A DNA stretch of 15,210 nt. It comes from DATEOR01 sp035698665 (GTDB lineage: Bacteria > Actinomycetota > Thermoleophilia > Gaiellales > Gaiellaceae). Shown in pieces: positions 6,608 to 14,055 of the stretch (positions are counted from its first letter, which is position 1; each line of letters begins with the position of its first letter). The stretch lies in assembly GCA_035698665.1 (NCBI GenBank), contig DASSBN010000017.1, positions 1-15,210 on the forward strand, in the 5' to 3' direction. The notes beneath the pieces were generated by a model. The model saw nothing but the letters and a program-made list of their open reading frames with translations, did not search any database and was not told the origin of the DNA. Position numbers and translations under genes: made by a program.

Positions 6608-7541
6608 GAGCGTCCGCGCGAACCTCGCGCGGGAGCCTGAAGAAGACGTCCTCGGCCGCATCGTCGAGCGCTTCGACCTGCGAGACGCCGCGTTCGCGAA
6701 ACCAGCCGACGACGCGGGCGACCAGGGACTCGGGCGCCGACGCGCCCGAGGTGATCCCGACGCTCTCCACGCCCTCGAGCCAGCTCTCGTCGATCTCGCT
6801 CTCGTCGTCGATCAGGTGCGCCCGGACTCCGCCGGCGCGGGCGACGTCGACGAGGCGGTTCGAGTTCGAGCTGTTCCGGGAGCCGATGACCAGCAGGAGG
6901 TCGACGGCGCCGAGGATCTGCTTGACCGCGCGCTGGCGGTTCGTGGTCGCGTAGCAGATGTCCTCCTTCGGCGGAGCCTCGATGCCGGGGAAGCGGCGGC
7001 GGAGGACCGCGACGATCTCGTCGGTCTCGTCCACGGAGAGCGTCGTCTGCGTGAGGTAGACGAGGCGCTCGGTCTGGGGCGGGAGGACGGTCTCCGCCTG
7101 CTCGGCCGTCTCGACGAGGACGATTGCCCGCGGCGCCTCGCCCGTGGTTCCCTCGACCTCCTCGTGGCCCGCGTGGCCGATGAGGAAGATCGTGTAGCCG
7201 AGGCGCGCGTAGTGCCGGGCCTCCGCGTGCACCTTCGAGACGAGCGGGCAGGTGGCGTCGATCGCCTTGAGGCTGCGGAAGCGCGCGTTGTGGTGCACCG
7301 CCGGCGCGACCCCGTGCGCGGAGAAGACCACGACCGCCCCGCGAGGCACCTCGGAGACGTGCTGGACGAAGACGGCGCCGCGGCTTTCGAGGTCGCGGAC
7401 GACGTGAGCGTTGTGGACGATCTGCTTACGGACGTAGACCGGCGGCCCGTGCTGCTCGAGCGCCCGCTCCACGGTTTCGACTGCCCGCTCGACGCCGGCG
7501 CAATAGCCCCTGGGCGAGGCGAGGACCAGCCGTTTGACCAC
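6594..7541 (-). CDS. ispH: 4-hydroxy-3-methylbut-2-enyl diphosphate reductase (IspH)
   Basis: A 315-aa enzyme of the last step of the MEP pathway, reducing HMBPP to IPP and DMAPP with an iron-sulfur cluster. All three cluster cysteines are present: C14 (PRGYCAGV), C98 (DATCPL) and C196 (EDICYATTNRQ). Substrate-binding residues are seen at H43 (VHN), H76 (SAHGV), H126/E128 (GHEEVEGT) and S221-N228 (SRNSSNSN). Length is normal for the family. The start is GTG at 7541-7539, directly before the conserved KRLVLASPRGYCAGV block. TACACT lies eight bases upstream, suggesting a leaderless mRNA. Its 3' end overlaps the exported-protein gene by 14 bases, tail to tail. Confidence 0.96.
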   Translation of the reverse strand: MVKRLVLASPRGYCAGVERAVETVERALEQHGPPVYVRKQIVHNAHVVRDLESRGAVFVQHVSEVPRGAVVVFSAHGVAPAVHHNARFRSLKAIDATCPLVSKVHAEARHYARLGYTIFLIGHAGHEEVEGTTGEAPRAIVLVETAEQAETVLPPQTERLVYLTQTTLSVDETDEIVAVLRRRFPGIEAPPKEDICYATTNRQRAVKQILGAVDLLLVIGSRNSSNSNRLVDVARAGGVRAHLIDDESEIDESWLEGVESVGITSGASAPESLVARVVGWFRERGVSQVEALDDAAEDVFFRLPREVRADALTRT

Positions 7542-7549
7542 CGCTCTTG

Positions 7550-7555
7550 AGTGTA
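7550..7555 (-). promoter_or_regulatory. -10 element of ispH
   Basis: Read on the minus strand, TACACT ends eight bases before the ispH GTG. No -35 hexamer is obvious. It lies downstream of the terminator at 7604-7646, so ispH appears to have its own promoter, separate from anything transcribed further upstream on that strand. Confidence 0.5.
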
Positions 7556-7603
7556 GTCACGCCCCGTCAGCCGCAGCGCGAGAACCGTCTTTGCCTGCCC
7601 TCG

Positions 7604-7646
7604 AAAAGCGGAAAAGCCCGCCGCTCGGGGGGTAAGCGCGGCGGGC
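7604..7646 (-). terminator. Intrinsic terminator on the minus strand
   Basis: GCCCGCCGC (7616-7624) pairs with GCGGCGGGC (7638-7646), a 9-bp perfect stem. The 13-base loop holds CCCCCC when read on the minus strand (7632-7627). On the minus strand the stem is followed immediately by TTTT (7615-7612), CCGC and TTTT (7607-7604). This is a convincing factor-independent terminator for transcription toward ispH, yet no protein gene ends just before it. It therefore ends either an unannotated RNA or antisense transcription from the kinase side. Confidence 0.65.
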
Positions 7647-7722
7647 CTTCCCACAGTTGCTCACCGCGGCGTACATGGCCAGGGACACATGCCGCGGTTC
7701 GCATCGCCCAGTGGCGGGGAAG
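7604..7722 (-). ncRNA. Candidate structured small RNA in the ispH-kinase gap
   Basis: In this roughly 300-base gap without a protein gene, bases 7647-7722 can fold as a three-way junction. The closing stem is 7647-7652 with 7717-7722. One hairpin pairs 7663-7669 with 7692-7698, then 7674-7677 with 7688-7691. A second hairpin pairs 7705-7708 with 7713-7716 around a four-base loop. The strong terminator at 7604-7646 abuts it on the minus strand. Candidate promoter elements are TAGCTT on the minus strand at 7726-7721, or a poor TTGCAA/TATTGG pair further upstream; neither is convincing. I do not recognise a known riboswitch or RNA family. The 5' boundary is a guess. Confidence 0.35.
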
Positions 7723-7798
7723 CTACAGCGGCGCTCCGGCCCTGCCAATAGGTCCTTCGGCCCATCTTTGCAATCGGGATTTCCACGTTGCGCGTGTC

Positions 7799-7827
7799 TC
7801 GACGCGCGCCCGAGGCGCACCTATCAT
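7799..7827 (+). promoter_or_regulatory. Promoter of the sensor kinase gene
   Basis: TATCAT (7822-7827) matches the -10 consensus in five of six bases. TCGACG (7799-7804) matches the -35 consensus in four of six at an exact 17-base spacer. The -10 ends 11 bases before the GTG at 7839, so the leader would be absent or only a few bases. Confidence 0.55.
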
Positions 7828-7838
7828 CACGGTGCCCA

Positions 7839-10800
7839 GTGAGTCACCACAGTCGAGTCATCCTGCTCGAGGTCGTGCCGCTGTTCGTGCTTGCGGCCCT
7901 GTATCTCGGCGTCTCGCTCGCCCTCGCGCCCGAGCTCCTGCGCCGCCGCGAGCGTTTTTCCTGGCTCGGGCTCGGCATGTGGCTCGTGTTCATCCTCATC
8001 GGGACGATCGCGGCGCTGGCCGGCGGCGAGCGGCTCTCGAACGACGAGTTCCTGAGCACGCTCAGCCCCTGGGTGGTCTCCGCCCTTGCCCTACTCGCGC
8101 TCGTGCCCGGCGCCATCTTCGTCTGGCGCTGGAAGGAGCGGCACCTCCTCGTCTCCGCCGGGCCGCGCGTCGACAAGGCCGAACGGGAGGCATCCGAAAG
8201 CCGACGCGACGCCGAGTCGATCTCCCGGCTCTCGACCGCACTCTCGCGGGCCGGCAGCGGGCGGGAGGCTGCGAACCGGCTCTTCGACGAGCTCGAGAGC
8301 GTCCTCGAGGTGACCAAGGCGATGATCGCCACCGTCGACGAGGAGGCCGGAGTCGCTGCGGGCTACGCGGCCCGAGGGATCGACGAGACCTGGTGGCGCA
8401 CCGTCGTCCTGGACCTCGAGACCGCGCGGAGCGGGGTCGTCGCCGTCGCCCGCGAGCGCACACCCCTCGTCGTCTTCGACGTGAAGACCTCGCCGCAGGT
8501 GAATCAGGAGCTCGCGACCCGCGTGGGCGCGCACAGCGCCGCCTTCGTCCCGCTTCTCGCCGACGGCAGGGTGACCGCAGTTCTTGCCGTGGCGAGCGAA
8601 AAGCCGCGGCTCTTCACCCCGTCCGAGACCGAGCTCATGCAGGATCTGGCCAACGAGACGGCGCTCGCGCTCGGTCACGCGTCGTCGCGCGACGCCCTCG
8701 AGGAGGCGCTCGAGCGCGAGCGGGTGATCTCCGAGATCGGCAGGCGCGTCCGCTCGGAGCTCGACCTCGACGCCGTCCTGAACGTCGCCGTGACGGAGGT
8801 CGGGATGGCGCTCGACCTCTCCCGGGCGTTCATCCGGCTCGGAGACTCGGGCGACGACGCTCCGGTCCGGGCGGAGTGGGTTGCACCCGGGGTCGAGACG
8901 ATCGGCAACGCAGCCGGTCGGCTTCCCGTCTCGACCCTCGCCTCGCGGGAACGCCGAACCGTCGTCATCCGAGACATCCTCGTCGCGCCCGACCTCGACG
9001 ACCCGAGCCTCGGCGGCCGAGACAGCCTGGTCGAGCTCGGCACCCGCGCGGTCATCGCCACGCCGATCCTCGTCTTCGACCGGATCATCGGGATCTTTGC
9101 CCTGCATCGCGCCGAAGCCTCGGTCTGGAGCCCGCACGACGTCTCCGTCGCCGAGGCGGTCGCGCGCGAGATCGGCATCGCGGTCCACACGGCGCAGCTC
9201 CTGCAGCAGAACGAACGCCGCCTCCAGGAGCAGGCCGCGCTCCTCAAGGCCGGCCAGGTGCTCACGTCCGACCTGCGCTTCTCCTCCGTCATCCAGCGTC
9301 TCGTCACCGAGGTCGTCCAGCTCCTCCGAGCAGACGCGGCCGATTGCTGGGTCTACGACGAGCGGAGGACGATGCTGCGGTGCGAGGCCGTGCTCGGCGT
9401 CCCCGAGCGGAACGTCGGCCGGGAGATCGTTCCGGAGGGCACCTTCGAGCACGTGCTCTCGACTGGGCGCGCGCTTCTCAAGCGAGACTTCGCCCGGACC
9501 GAGTCTCCGACGCCGACGGAGGACTACCGCGTCTTCGCCGAGGTCATGGACGCGCCGATCACCTGGCTCGGGGAGGTACGCGGCGTCCTCGGTGTCTGCG
9601 CGCGGGAGCACGGCCACTTCGACGAGAAGGACCTGGAACTGCTCGACACCTTCGCGCGCCTCGCGTCGCTCGCCCTGCACAACGCCGAGAGCTTCGGCGA
9701 GCGCGAGCGCCAGGCCCAGGTTCAGCGCGGCTTCTACCGCATCGCGGAGGTGCTCGGTTCGACACTCTCCCTCGGCGAGACCCTCGACGCGCTCGCGCAG
9801 GCGGCGTGCGATGCGCTCGGCGGCTCGTCCGCGCTCGTCCTCGAGCCGAGCGGCGAGCGGCTGCGGCTCACGGGCGCCCACGAGCTCCGTGCCGAGCTGC
9901 GGGAGGCCTTCGCGCAAGGCCTGCCTGGTGACGTCTCGTCGCTTCGCACCGCCGCGGAGGAGAACCGGATCCTCTCATCGCCCTCGCTCGAGCGTGACGA
10001 CCGCTTCGAGGAGAGCCTCCGCGAGCTCCTGGCCGACCAGGGCTACCGGTCGCTGATCTCCGCGCCGGTGCTCGGCGCCGAGGGCCAGAAGCACGCGGTT
10101 CTCGTCCTCTTCCGCGAGGAGCGGAAGTTCTCCGACGACGACCTGGCGCTCGCCCGCCACCTGACCGGAGCGGCGCGAGGAGCCCTCGAGCGCGCCGAGC
10201 TCTTCGAGGGTGAGCGGCGTGCACATACGTTCTCCCAGCGGCTCGCCGACATCGGCGGGCTCCTCGCGACGAAGCTCGACCCGGCGGCCGCGTTCGAGGA
10301 GGTCGTGCGCGAGGCGCCGGTCCTCCTCGACGCCGACTCCGCCGTCCTCCGCCTGATCGAGAACGACGACCTCGTCGTGCGCGCTGCCTGGGGCCCCGGC
10401 ACCCAGGGCATCCGCAACATGCGCTCGAGCTCCGCGGGTGGGGCGGTCGGCATCGCCGCGCAGTCGCGGGCGCCGCTGGCCGTGTCGGATGCCAGGGAGA
10501 CGCCGAGGTTCGGACACGAGGACCCGCTGCTCGCGAACGGGATGGTGTCCTGCGTCGCCGTGCCGATGGTCATCCACGGCGGCGGCCTGAGCGGCGTCCT
10601 CACGGTCTACGACTCGGAGGTGCGGACCTGGCGCGAGGACGAGGTGCAGGCGCTTTCGGCGCTCGCGGCCACGGCGTCGGCCGTCTTCTCGAGCGCCGAG
10701 CTCTACCAGCGCGTCGCCGAGGAGAAGGAGCGGAGCGAGGCGATCCTCGCCAACATCGCCGACGGCATCGTCGCCGTCGACCGCGACGGGGACATCGTGC

Positions 10801-11771
10801 TCTGGAACGCGACCGCCGAGCAGATCAGCGGCGTTCCCGCGGCGGAGGCTCTCGGCCGCCGTGTCTCGAAGGTCCTGCAACGCGACCTCGCCGCCGGCGA
10901 AGGTGCGACCCCCGGGGAACGCACGCTCTCGATCCAGCGCGGCGACAAGGAGGTGTGGCTCTCGGTGAGCGAGGCGGTCATGCTCGACGCGGCGGGTGCG
11001 GTCGCCGGACGGGTCTTCGCCTTCCGCGACGTGTCGAGCGAGCGCGTGGTCGAGCAGATGAAGTCGGACTTCGTCGCGACCGTCTCGCACGAGCTGCGGA
11101 CACCGCTCACGTCGATCTACGGGTTCGCCGAGACGCTGATGCGCGGCGACGTCGAGTTTTCCGACCCCGAGCGGAAGACGTTCCTCGGCTACATCGCCTC
11201 GGAGTCGGAGCGGCTCATCAACATCGTCGACGACCTGCTGAGTGTCGCCCGAGTCGAGACCGGCACGCTGCGGCTGACGATCGAGGAAATCGACGTCGGG
11301 GCGCTCGCCGGCGAGGTCGTCGCCCGCGCCCAAGAGCACGCCGACCGCTGGGAGCTCGAGCTCGACCTCCCTGCCGCCGGCGTCGTCGTCGAGGCCGATC
11401 GCGAGAAGCTCTTCCAGGTCCTGCTCAACCTCGTCGACAACGCGGTGAAGTTCTCGCCGGACGGCGGGCGGATCTCCATCTCCGCGCGCCGCCGGGCCGA
11501 GAGCGCCGAGGTGCGCATCGCGGACGAGGGCATCGGCATTCCGCGCGCCGACCAGCAGAGGATCTTCTCCAAGTTCTTCCGCGCGGAAGGCACCGGGCCC
11601 GGCGTGGAGGGCACGGGTCTCGGCCTCTTCCTCGCGCGCGGTCTCTTGCTCGCCATGGGCGGGAGGATCTGGGTCGAGTCGAAGGAGGGCCGGGGCTCGA
11701 CGTTCGTCTTCGAGCTGCCCGCGGCGGCGAGCGGTGTCGTCGAGGAGGCTCCGGAGAAGGTGACCGCCTGA
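7839..11771 (+). CDS. Membrane histidine kinase with five GAF domains and a PAS domain
   Basis: A 1310-aa hybrid-length sensor. Three transmembrane helices lie at about 8-30, 41-65 and 80-102, followed by a charged linker. Five GAF-type domains follow at about 126-285, 296-457, 467-620, 632-788 and 798-955, then a PAS domain at about 964-1060 (ILANIADGIVAVDRDGDIV). The HisKA domain has phospho-acceptor H1084 (SHELRTPL). The HATPase has an N box at N1197-LVDN1201, a G1 box at D1229-EGIGIP and a G2 box at G1258-TGLGLF. There is no receiver domain. Ligands of the GAF domains cannot be read from the sequence. The GTG at 7839 is chosen because the upstream in-frame ATG (7788) precedes the promoter. 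The stop overlaps the response regulator start by one base (TGATG), so the two are a cognate pair. Confidence 0.93.
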   Translation: MSHHSRVILLEVVPLFVLAALYLGVSLALAPELLRRRERFSWLGLGMWLVFILIGTIAALAGGERLSNDEFLSTLSPWVVSALALLALVPGAIFVWRWKERHLLVSAGPRVDKAEREASESRRDAESISRLSTALSRAGSGREAANRLFDELESVLEVTKAMIATVDEEAGVAAGYAARGIDETWWRTVVLDLETARSGVVAVARERTPLVVFDVKTSPQVNQELATRVGAHSAAFVPLLADGRVTAVLAVASEKPRLFTPSETELMQDLANETALALGHASSRDALEEALERERVISEIGRRVRSELDLDAVLNVAVTEVGMALDLSRAFIRLGDSGDDAPVRAEWVAPGVETIGNAAGRLPVSTLASRERRTVVIRDILVAPDLDDPSLGGRDSLVELGTRAVIATPILVFDRIIGIFALHRAEASVWSPHDVSVAEAVAREIGIAVHTAQLLQQNERRLQEQAALLKAGQVLTSDLRFSSVIQRLVTEVVQLLRADAADCWVYDERRTMLRCEAVLGVPERNVGREIVPEGTFEHVLSTGRALLKRDFARTESPTPTEDYRVFAEVMDAPITWLGEVRGVLGVCAREHGHFDEKDLELLDTFARLASLALHNAESFGERERQAQVQRGFYRIAEVLGSTLSLGETLDALAQAACDALGGSSALVLEPSGERLRLTGAHELRAELREAFAQGLPGDVSSLRTAAEENRILSSPSLERDDRFEESLRELLADQGYRSLISAPVLGAEGQKHAVLVLFREERKFSDDDLALARHLTGAARGALERAELFEGERRAHTFSQRLADIGGLLATKLDPAAAFEEVVREAPVLLDADSAVLRLIENDDLVVRAAWGPGTQGIRNMRSSSAGGAVGIAAQSRAPLAVSDARETPRFGHEDPLLANGMVSCVAVPMVIHGGGLSGVLTVYDSEVRTWREDEVQALSALAATASAVFSSAELYQRVAEEKERSEAILANIADGIVAVDRDGDIVLWNATAEQISGVPAAEALGRRVSKVLQRDLAAGEGATPGERTLSIQRGDKEVWLSVSEAVMLDAAGAVAGRVFAFRDVSSERVVEQMKSDFVATVSHELRTPLTSIYGFAETLMRGDVEFSDPERKTFLGYIASESERLINIVDDLLSVARVETGTLRLTIEEIDVGALAGEVVARAQEHADRWELELDLPAAGVVVEADREKLFQVLLNLVDNAVKFSPDGGRISISARRRAESAEVRIADEGIGIPRADQQRIFSKFFRAEGTGPGVEGTGLGLFLARGLLLAMGGRIWVESKEGRGSTFVFELPAAASGVVEEAPEKVTA

Positions 11772-12211
11772 TGGCTCTGACTGTCCTCGTGATCGACGAC
11801 GAGGCGCCGATCCGCCTGCTCTGCCGCGTGAACCTCGAGGCGGAGGGTGCGAGCGTGCTCGAGGCGGACAACGGCCTTGCCGGGATCGAGGTGGCGAGGC
11901 AGGAGCGTCCCGACGCGATCCTCCTCGACGTGATGATGCCGGGCATGGACGGCTGGACGGTCGCGCAGGAGCTGCTCGAGGACGAGGCCACGCGCCGCAT
12001 CCCCATCATCTTCCTCACCGCCCGTGCAGACGTCCGCGACCGCGCGCGGGGGCTCGGCGCCGGCGGGCTCGACTACATCACGAAGCCCTTCAACCCGGTC
12101 GAGCTCGCGGATCTCGTCGGGGGCGTCGTCGACGCGGTGCAGCGCGGCGAGCGCGAGGAGCTCCGCGCCGAGAAGCTCTCGGAGCTCCGCGACCTCCTCG
12201 GGACGACCTAG
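11771..12211 (+). CDS. Single-domain response regulator
   Basis: A 146-aa CheY-like receiver with D9/D10 in the acidic pocket, phospho-acceptor D53 (LLDVMMPGMDG), T83 and K105 (KPF). About 20 residues after the domain form a charged helix (QRGEREELRAEKLSELRDLL) with no DNA-binding or enzymatic output. It is coupled to the kinase gene by the TGATG overlap and should receive phosphate from H1084. Single-domain receivers act by protein contact or as relay or phosphate-sink elements; which applies here is unknown. Its stop shares the bases CTAG with the stop of the convergent transporter gene. Confidence 0.93.
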   Translation: MALTVLVIDDEAPIRLLCRVNLEAEGASVLEADNGLAGIEVARQERPDAILLDVMMPGMDGWTVAQELLEDEATRRIPIIFLTARADVRDRARGLGAGGLDYITKPFNPVELADLVGGVVDAVQRGEREELRAEKLSELRDLLGTT

Positions 12212-13182
12212 GGCCCCCGCGCCGTCTGGGCGAGGACGATCGCGGCGAGGACGAGCAGGCCGCCGACGAGCTGTGCGCCGGAGATCTCCTCGCCGAGCCA
12301 CGCGTAGGCCACGACTCCGGCAAGAACCGGCTCGATCATCGCGACGACGGTCGCGCGCGTCGCGGGGATGTGCCGGAGCGCCGTGATCATGAAGATGAAC
12401 GGCACGACGGTCCCGAGCACGACGATGTAGGCGATCAGGAGCCAGACCGGAAGCTCGTAGTCGTCGAGCCGGCCGAGCAGGGAGACGTCGCTCGTGAGGA
12501 TGCCGTCGGGGAAGCTCCACCAGGGTTGCACCACGGCCCAGAAGAGCGCGGTGAAGAGAAACCCCCACGCGAGGAGCGAGTACACGTCGCGCCCGCCGCG
12601 CACGCTGTGCTCCGCCATGAGGATGTAGAGCGCGTAGGCGAAGGCCCCCGCGAGCGCCGCCGCGACGCCGAGGCCGTCGAGCGCCCCGCCGCCGCTCCAG
12701 ACCTCCGCGACGAGGCTCAGGCCGGCGAGCGCGAGGGCGAGCGCGTACCAGAGCCGTCGCCGCACGGGCTCGTGGACGAAGAAGCGGGCCCAGAGCGCCA
12801 CGAGCACAGGGGCGAGGTACTCGATGACGAGCGCGATCCCGATGTCGAGGCGCGTGATCGCCGTGAAGTAGAAGAAGTGCACGAAGGCGAGTCCGCAGAT
12901 CCCGAAGATCGCGAGGTAGCCGAGCTCGCGGCGCGTGACCCGAAGCGTGTGCGGCGCAAAGATCGCGACTCCGGCGAAGAGGAGGATCGCCGAGCCGGTT
13001 CCTCTCACCTCAGCCAGCCGGAGCGCGCTCATTCCGCCGGAGTCGACGACGATCTTCGCCACGGTCGCGTTGATCGACCAGAGCACGATTGCGGCGACGA
13101 CGAGCGCGTAGCCGACCGCAGGGCGGCGGTGAACGGCGGGCTCGTCCTCGAGCTCGCGGACGGTGAGCGGGGCGTCGACCAC
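12208..13182 (-). CDS. EamA/DMT-superfamily transporter
   Basis: A 324-aa integral membrane protein with about ten hydrophobic helices in two EamA repeats. The first is at about residues 24-150, starting GYALVVAAIVLWSINATVAKI. The second is at about 175-318, with the typical end of such repeats, IEPVLAGVVAYAWLGEEIS. Members export amino acids, metabolites or drugs; the substrate cannot be read. An in-frame extension reaches 13515 but translates the complement of the HNH gene and lacks membrane character. The GTG at 13182-13180 gives a normal family length and has TAACCT eight bases upstream. It meets the response regulator tail to tail. Confidence 0.9.
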   Translation of the reverse strand: MVDAPLTVRELEDEPAVHRRPAVGYALVVAAIVLWSINATVAKIVVDSGGMSALRLAEVRGTGSAILLFAGVAIFAPHTLRVTRRELGYLAIFGICGLAFVHFFYFTAITRLDIGIALVIEYLAPVLVALWARFFVHEPVRRRLWYALALALAGLSLVAEVWSGGGALDGLGVAAALAGAFAYALYILMAEHSVRGGRDVYSLLAWGFLFTALFWAVVQPWWSFPDGILTSDVSLLGRLDDYELPVWLLIAYIVVLGTVVPFIFMITALRHIPATRATVVAMIEPVLAGVVAYAWLGEEISGAQLVGGLLVLAAIVLAQTARGP

Positions 13183-13190
13183 GGCGGCGG

Positions 13191-13196
13191 AGGTTA
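13191..13196 (-). promoter_or_regulatory. -10 element of the EamA transporter gene
   Basis: TAACCT on the minus strand ends eight bases before the GTG at 13182, the leaderless spacing repeated across this window. No clear -35 was found. Confidence 0.45.
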
Positions 13197-13222
13197 TCCG
13201 GCACAGGCACAGGACCTGCGCG

Positions 13223-13251
13223 TTAGCAACGTCGGCAACACTCCCTATCCT
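13223..13251 (+). promoter_or_regulatory. Promoter of the HNH endonuclease gene
   Basis: TTAGCA (13223-13228) and TATCCT (13246-13251) are separated by exactly 17 bases. The -10 ends six bases before the ATG at 13258. The GAAGG in between is too close to the ATG for a normal ribosome binding site, so a leaderless transcript is likely. Confidence 0.5.
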
Positions 13252-13257
13252 GAAGGC

Positions 13258-13674
13258 ATGAAGAGTTGCGGGCTCTGCTGTCAGGCTAAGCCCTTGTCGG
13301 AGTTCCATAGACGGGGTTCCGGCTATCAAACGTGGTGCAAGACGTGTCGCCAGACATACGACGCGGCGTATCACCGCCGCACGAGAACGACCCGGTTGGC
13401 CCAAAAGAAAGCTCGCCACAGCGACATGGCGGAGTGGTACCGGAGTCTCAAGGCCGACCGCCCGTGCGTCGACTGCGGCGGCTTTTTCCATCCGGCAGCG
13501 ATGACGTGGGACCACCTGCCGGGAGCGGCGAAGGTTGCGGACGTCAGCTCACTTCTCAGCCGGCATTCGAAACGAGCCATCCTCGACGAGATCTCGAAAT
13601 GCGAACTCGTCTGTGCCAATTGCCATGCTGTGCGAACATTCAAGAGAAATCGGGATGTAGCTCAGCCTGGTTAG
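13258..13674 (+). CDS. HNH endonuclease, 3' end inside the tRNA-Pro gene
   Basis: A 138-aa protein. The N-terminal zinc knuckle uses C4/C7 and C27/C30 (CGLC, CKTC) around LSEFHRRGSGYQTW. The C-terminal HNH (endonuclease VII-like) domain has C70/C73 (CVDC), the D85-H86 metal/catalytic pair and C119-xx-C122-H123 (VCANCH). Such genes are common on phages and mobile elements. The last seven codons and the TAG stop (13651-13674) are the first 24 bases of tRNA-Pro, so the C-terminal RDVAQPG is encoded by tRNA sequence. Base composition is visibly less GC-rich than the neighbours, suggesting recent acquisition. The ATG at 13258 follows a good promoter; in-frame sequence upstream is antisense to the transporter. 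Confidence 0.88.
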   Translation: MKSCGLCCQAKPLSEFHRRGSGYQTWCKTCRQTYDAAYHRRTRTTRLAQKKARHSDMAEWYRSLKADRPCVDCGGFFHPAAMTWDHLPGAAKVADVSSLLSRHSKRAILDEISKCELVCANCHAVRTFKRNRDVAQPG

Positions 13675-13725
13675 AGCGCCGCGTTTGGGACGCGGAGGCC
13701 GCCGGTTCGAATCCGGCCATCCCGA
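13651..13725 (+). tRNA. tRNA-Pro (anticodon TGG)
   Basis: A complete cloverleaf of 75 bases without encoded CCA. The acceptor CGGGATG (13651-13657) pairs with CATCCCG (13718-13724), with discriminator A13725. The anticodon stem CCGCG/CGCGG surrounds the loop TTTGGGA, with TGG at 13686-13688. The T arm has GCCGG and CCGGC around TTCGAAT. The C1-G72 pair and A73 suit tRNA-Pro. The first 24 bases are also the end of the HNH gene, so its promoter must lie inside that gene or it is co-transcribed with it. The last 22 bases are duplicated downstream. Confidence 0.96.
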
Positions 13726-13727
13726 CT
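13704..13727 (+). repeat. 24-bp direct repeat, tRNA 3' end copy (putative attachment site)
   Basis: Bases 13704-13727 run from the T-stem of tRNA-Pro through the discriminator and two bases beyond. They are identical to 14786-14809. This segment of a tRNA is the classic target of tyrosine-recombinase integration, which leaves the tRNA intact on one side. The attachment role is inferred from position and identity. Confidence 0.8.
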
Positions 13728-13735
13728 GAAGATTA

Positions 13736-13765
13736 CGGCGGGCCAAGCGAGATCTTGGCCCGCCG
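13736..13765 (+). terminator. Strong hairpin after tRNA-Pro
   Basis: Bases 13736-13747 pair perfectly with 13754-13765, a 12-bp stem with a six-base loop (CGAGAT), starting ten bases after the tRNA. No T run follows directly. Position right after the tRNA suggests 3' processing or termination, probably together with the second hairpin that follows. Confidence 0.5.
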
Positions 13766-13774
13766 CGTCCGAAT

Positions 13775-13806
13775 CGGTACCTACTTGGTACCGCCTTCGT
13801 CTTTTT
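13775..13806 (+). terminator. GGTACC hairpin followed by a T run
   Basis: CGGTACC (13775-13781) and GGTACCG (13787-13793) form a 7-bp stem with loop TACTT. Seven bases of CCTTCGT and the run CTTTTT (13801-13806) follow. It could be the terminator of the tRNA-Pro transcript. The same paired GGTACC layout recurs, inverted, at 14684-14701, so it may instead be a recombination or protein-binding site of the element. Confidence 0.4.
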
Positions 13807-13883
13807 CCTCGGTTTCCCAGTCGGCTCCGAAGACATGGTTCTCGCTTCGCTCGGCGGCGCCGGGGCGGAAGGGCGGCGAGGAG

Positions 13884-14048
13884 TTACGGTGAGCCGCGCC
13901 CGAGTGCCCCGCTACCGCGACGCAGGGCACGAGCAAATAGCCAGAGAGCCGTCACCGTCGCCGTGAGCCCCAGCGCGGAGGACAGGTGCGACGGCCGCGG
14001 CTCAACATAGTGCGTCCCATCAGCCAAGATGACGAGGAACTGGAGCAT
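13884..14048 (-). CDS. 54-aa small membrane protein, hypothetical
   Basis: A short ORF from ATG 14048-14046. A hydrophobic start (MLQFLVILADGT) resembles the opening of a soluble strand. Residues 21-40 (HLSSALGLTATVTALWLFAR) make a probable membrane helix, followed by an Arg/Gly tail. No family recognised. TACGAT lies seven bases upstream, the spacing of the other leaderless genes here, which is the main support. An in-frame upstream extension to 14159 crosses this promoter and is proline-rich noise. It is divergent from the 191-aa membrane protein and lies inside the putative integrated segment. Bases 13807-13883 show nothing I can assign. Confidence 0.5.
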   Translation of the reverse strand: MLQFLVILADGTHYVEPRPSHLSSALGLTATVTALWLFARALRRGSGALGRGSP

Positions 14049-14055
14049 CCCTGTG

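Noticed and set aside
7604..7646. 6C RNA of actinobacteria
   Set aside because: One hairpin loop has six C on the minus strand, but the family needs two such C-rich stem-loops and I find only one.
7647..7722. Known riboswitch (cobalamin, SAM, ZTP, c-di-AMP)
   Set aside because: Short stretches such as CCGCCACTGGGCG recall pieces of these, but no complete conserved core is present on either strand.
8091..9917. 608-codon open frame antisense to the sensor kinase
   Set aside because: Same cause: a GC-rich shadow of the kinase gene with Arg/Asp/Glu-rich noise.
13183..13515. N-terminal extension of the EamA transporter up to 13515
   Set aside because: It is antisense to the HNH gene, not hydrophobic, and the GTG at 13182 with its own -10 gives a normal length.
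13332..13892. Open frame across the tRNA whose product contains SSAWLERRVWDAEAAGSNPAIPT-like sequence
   Set aside because: This peptide pattern is the well-known false translation of a tRNA gene; the same applies to antisense frames with GWPDSN- or GFEPA-like starts around 13549-13836 and 14524-14802.
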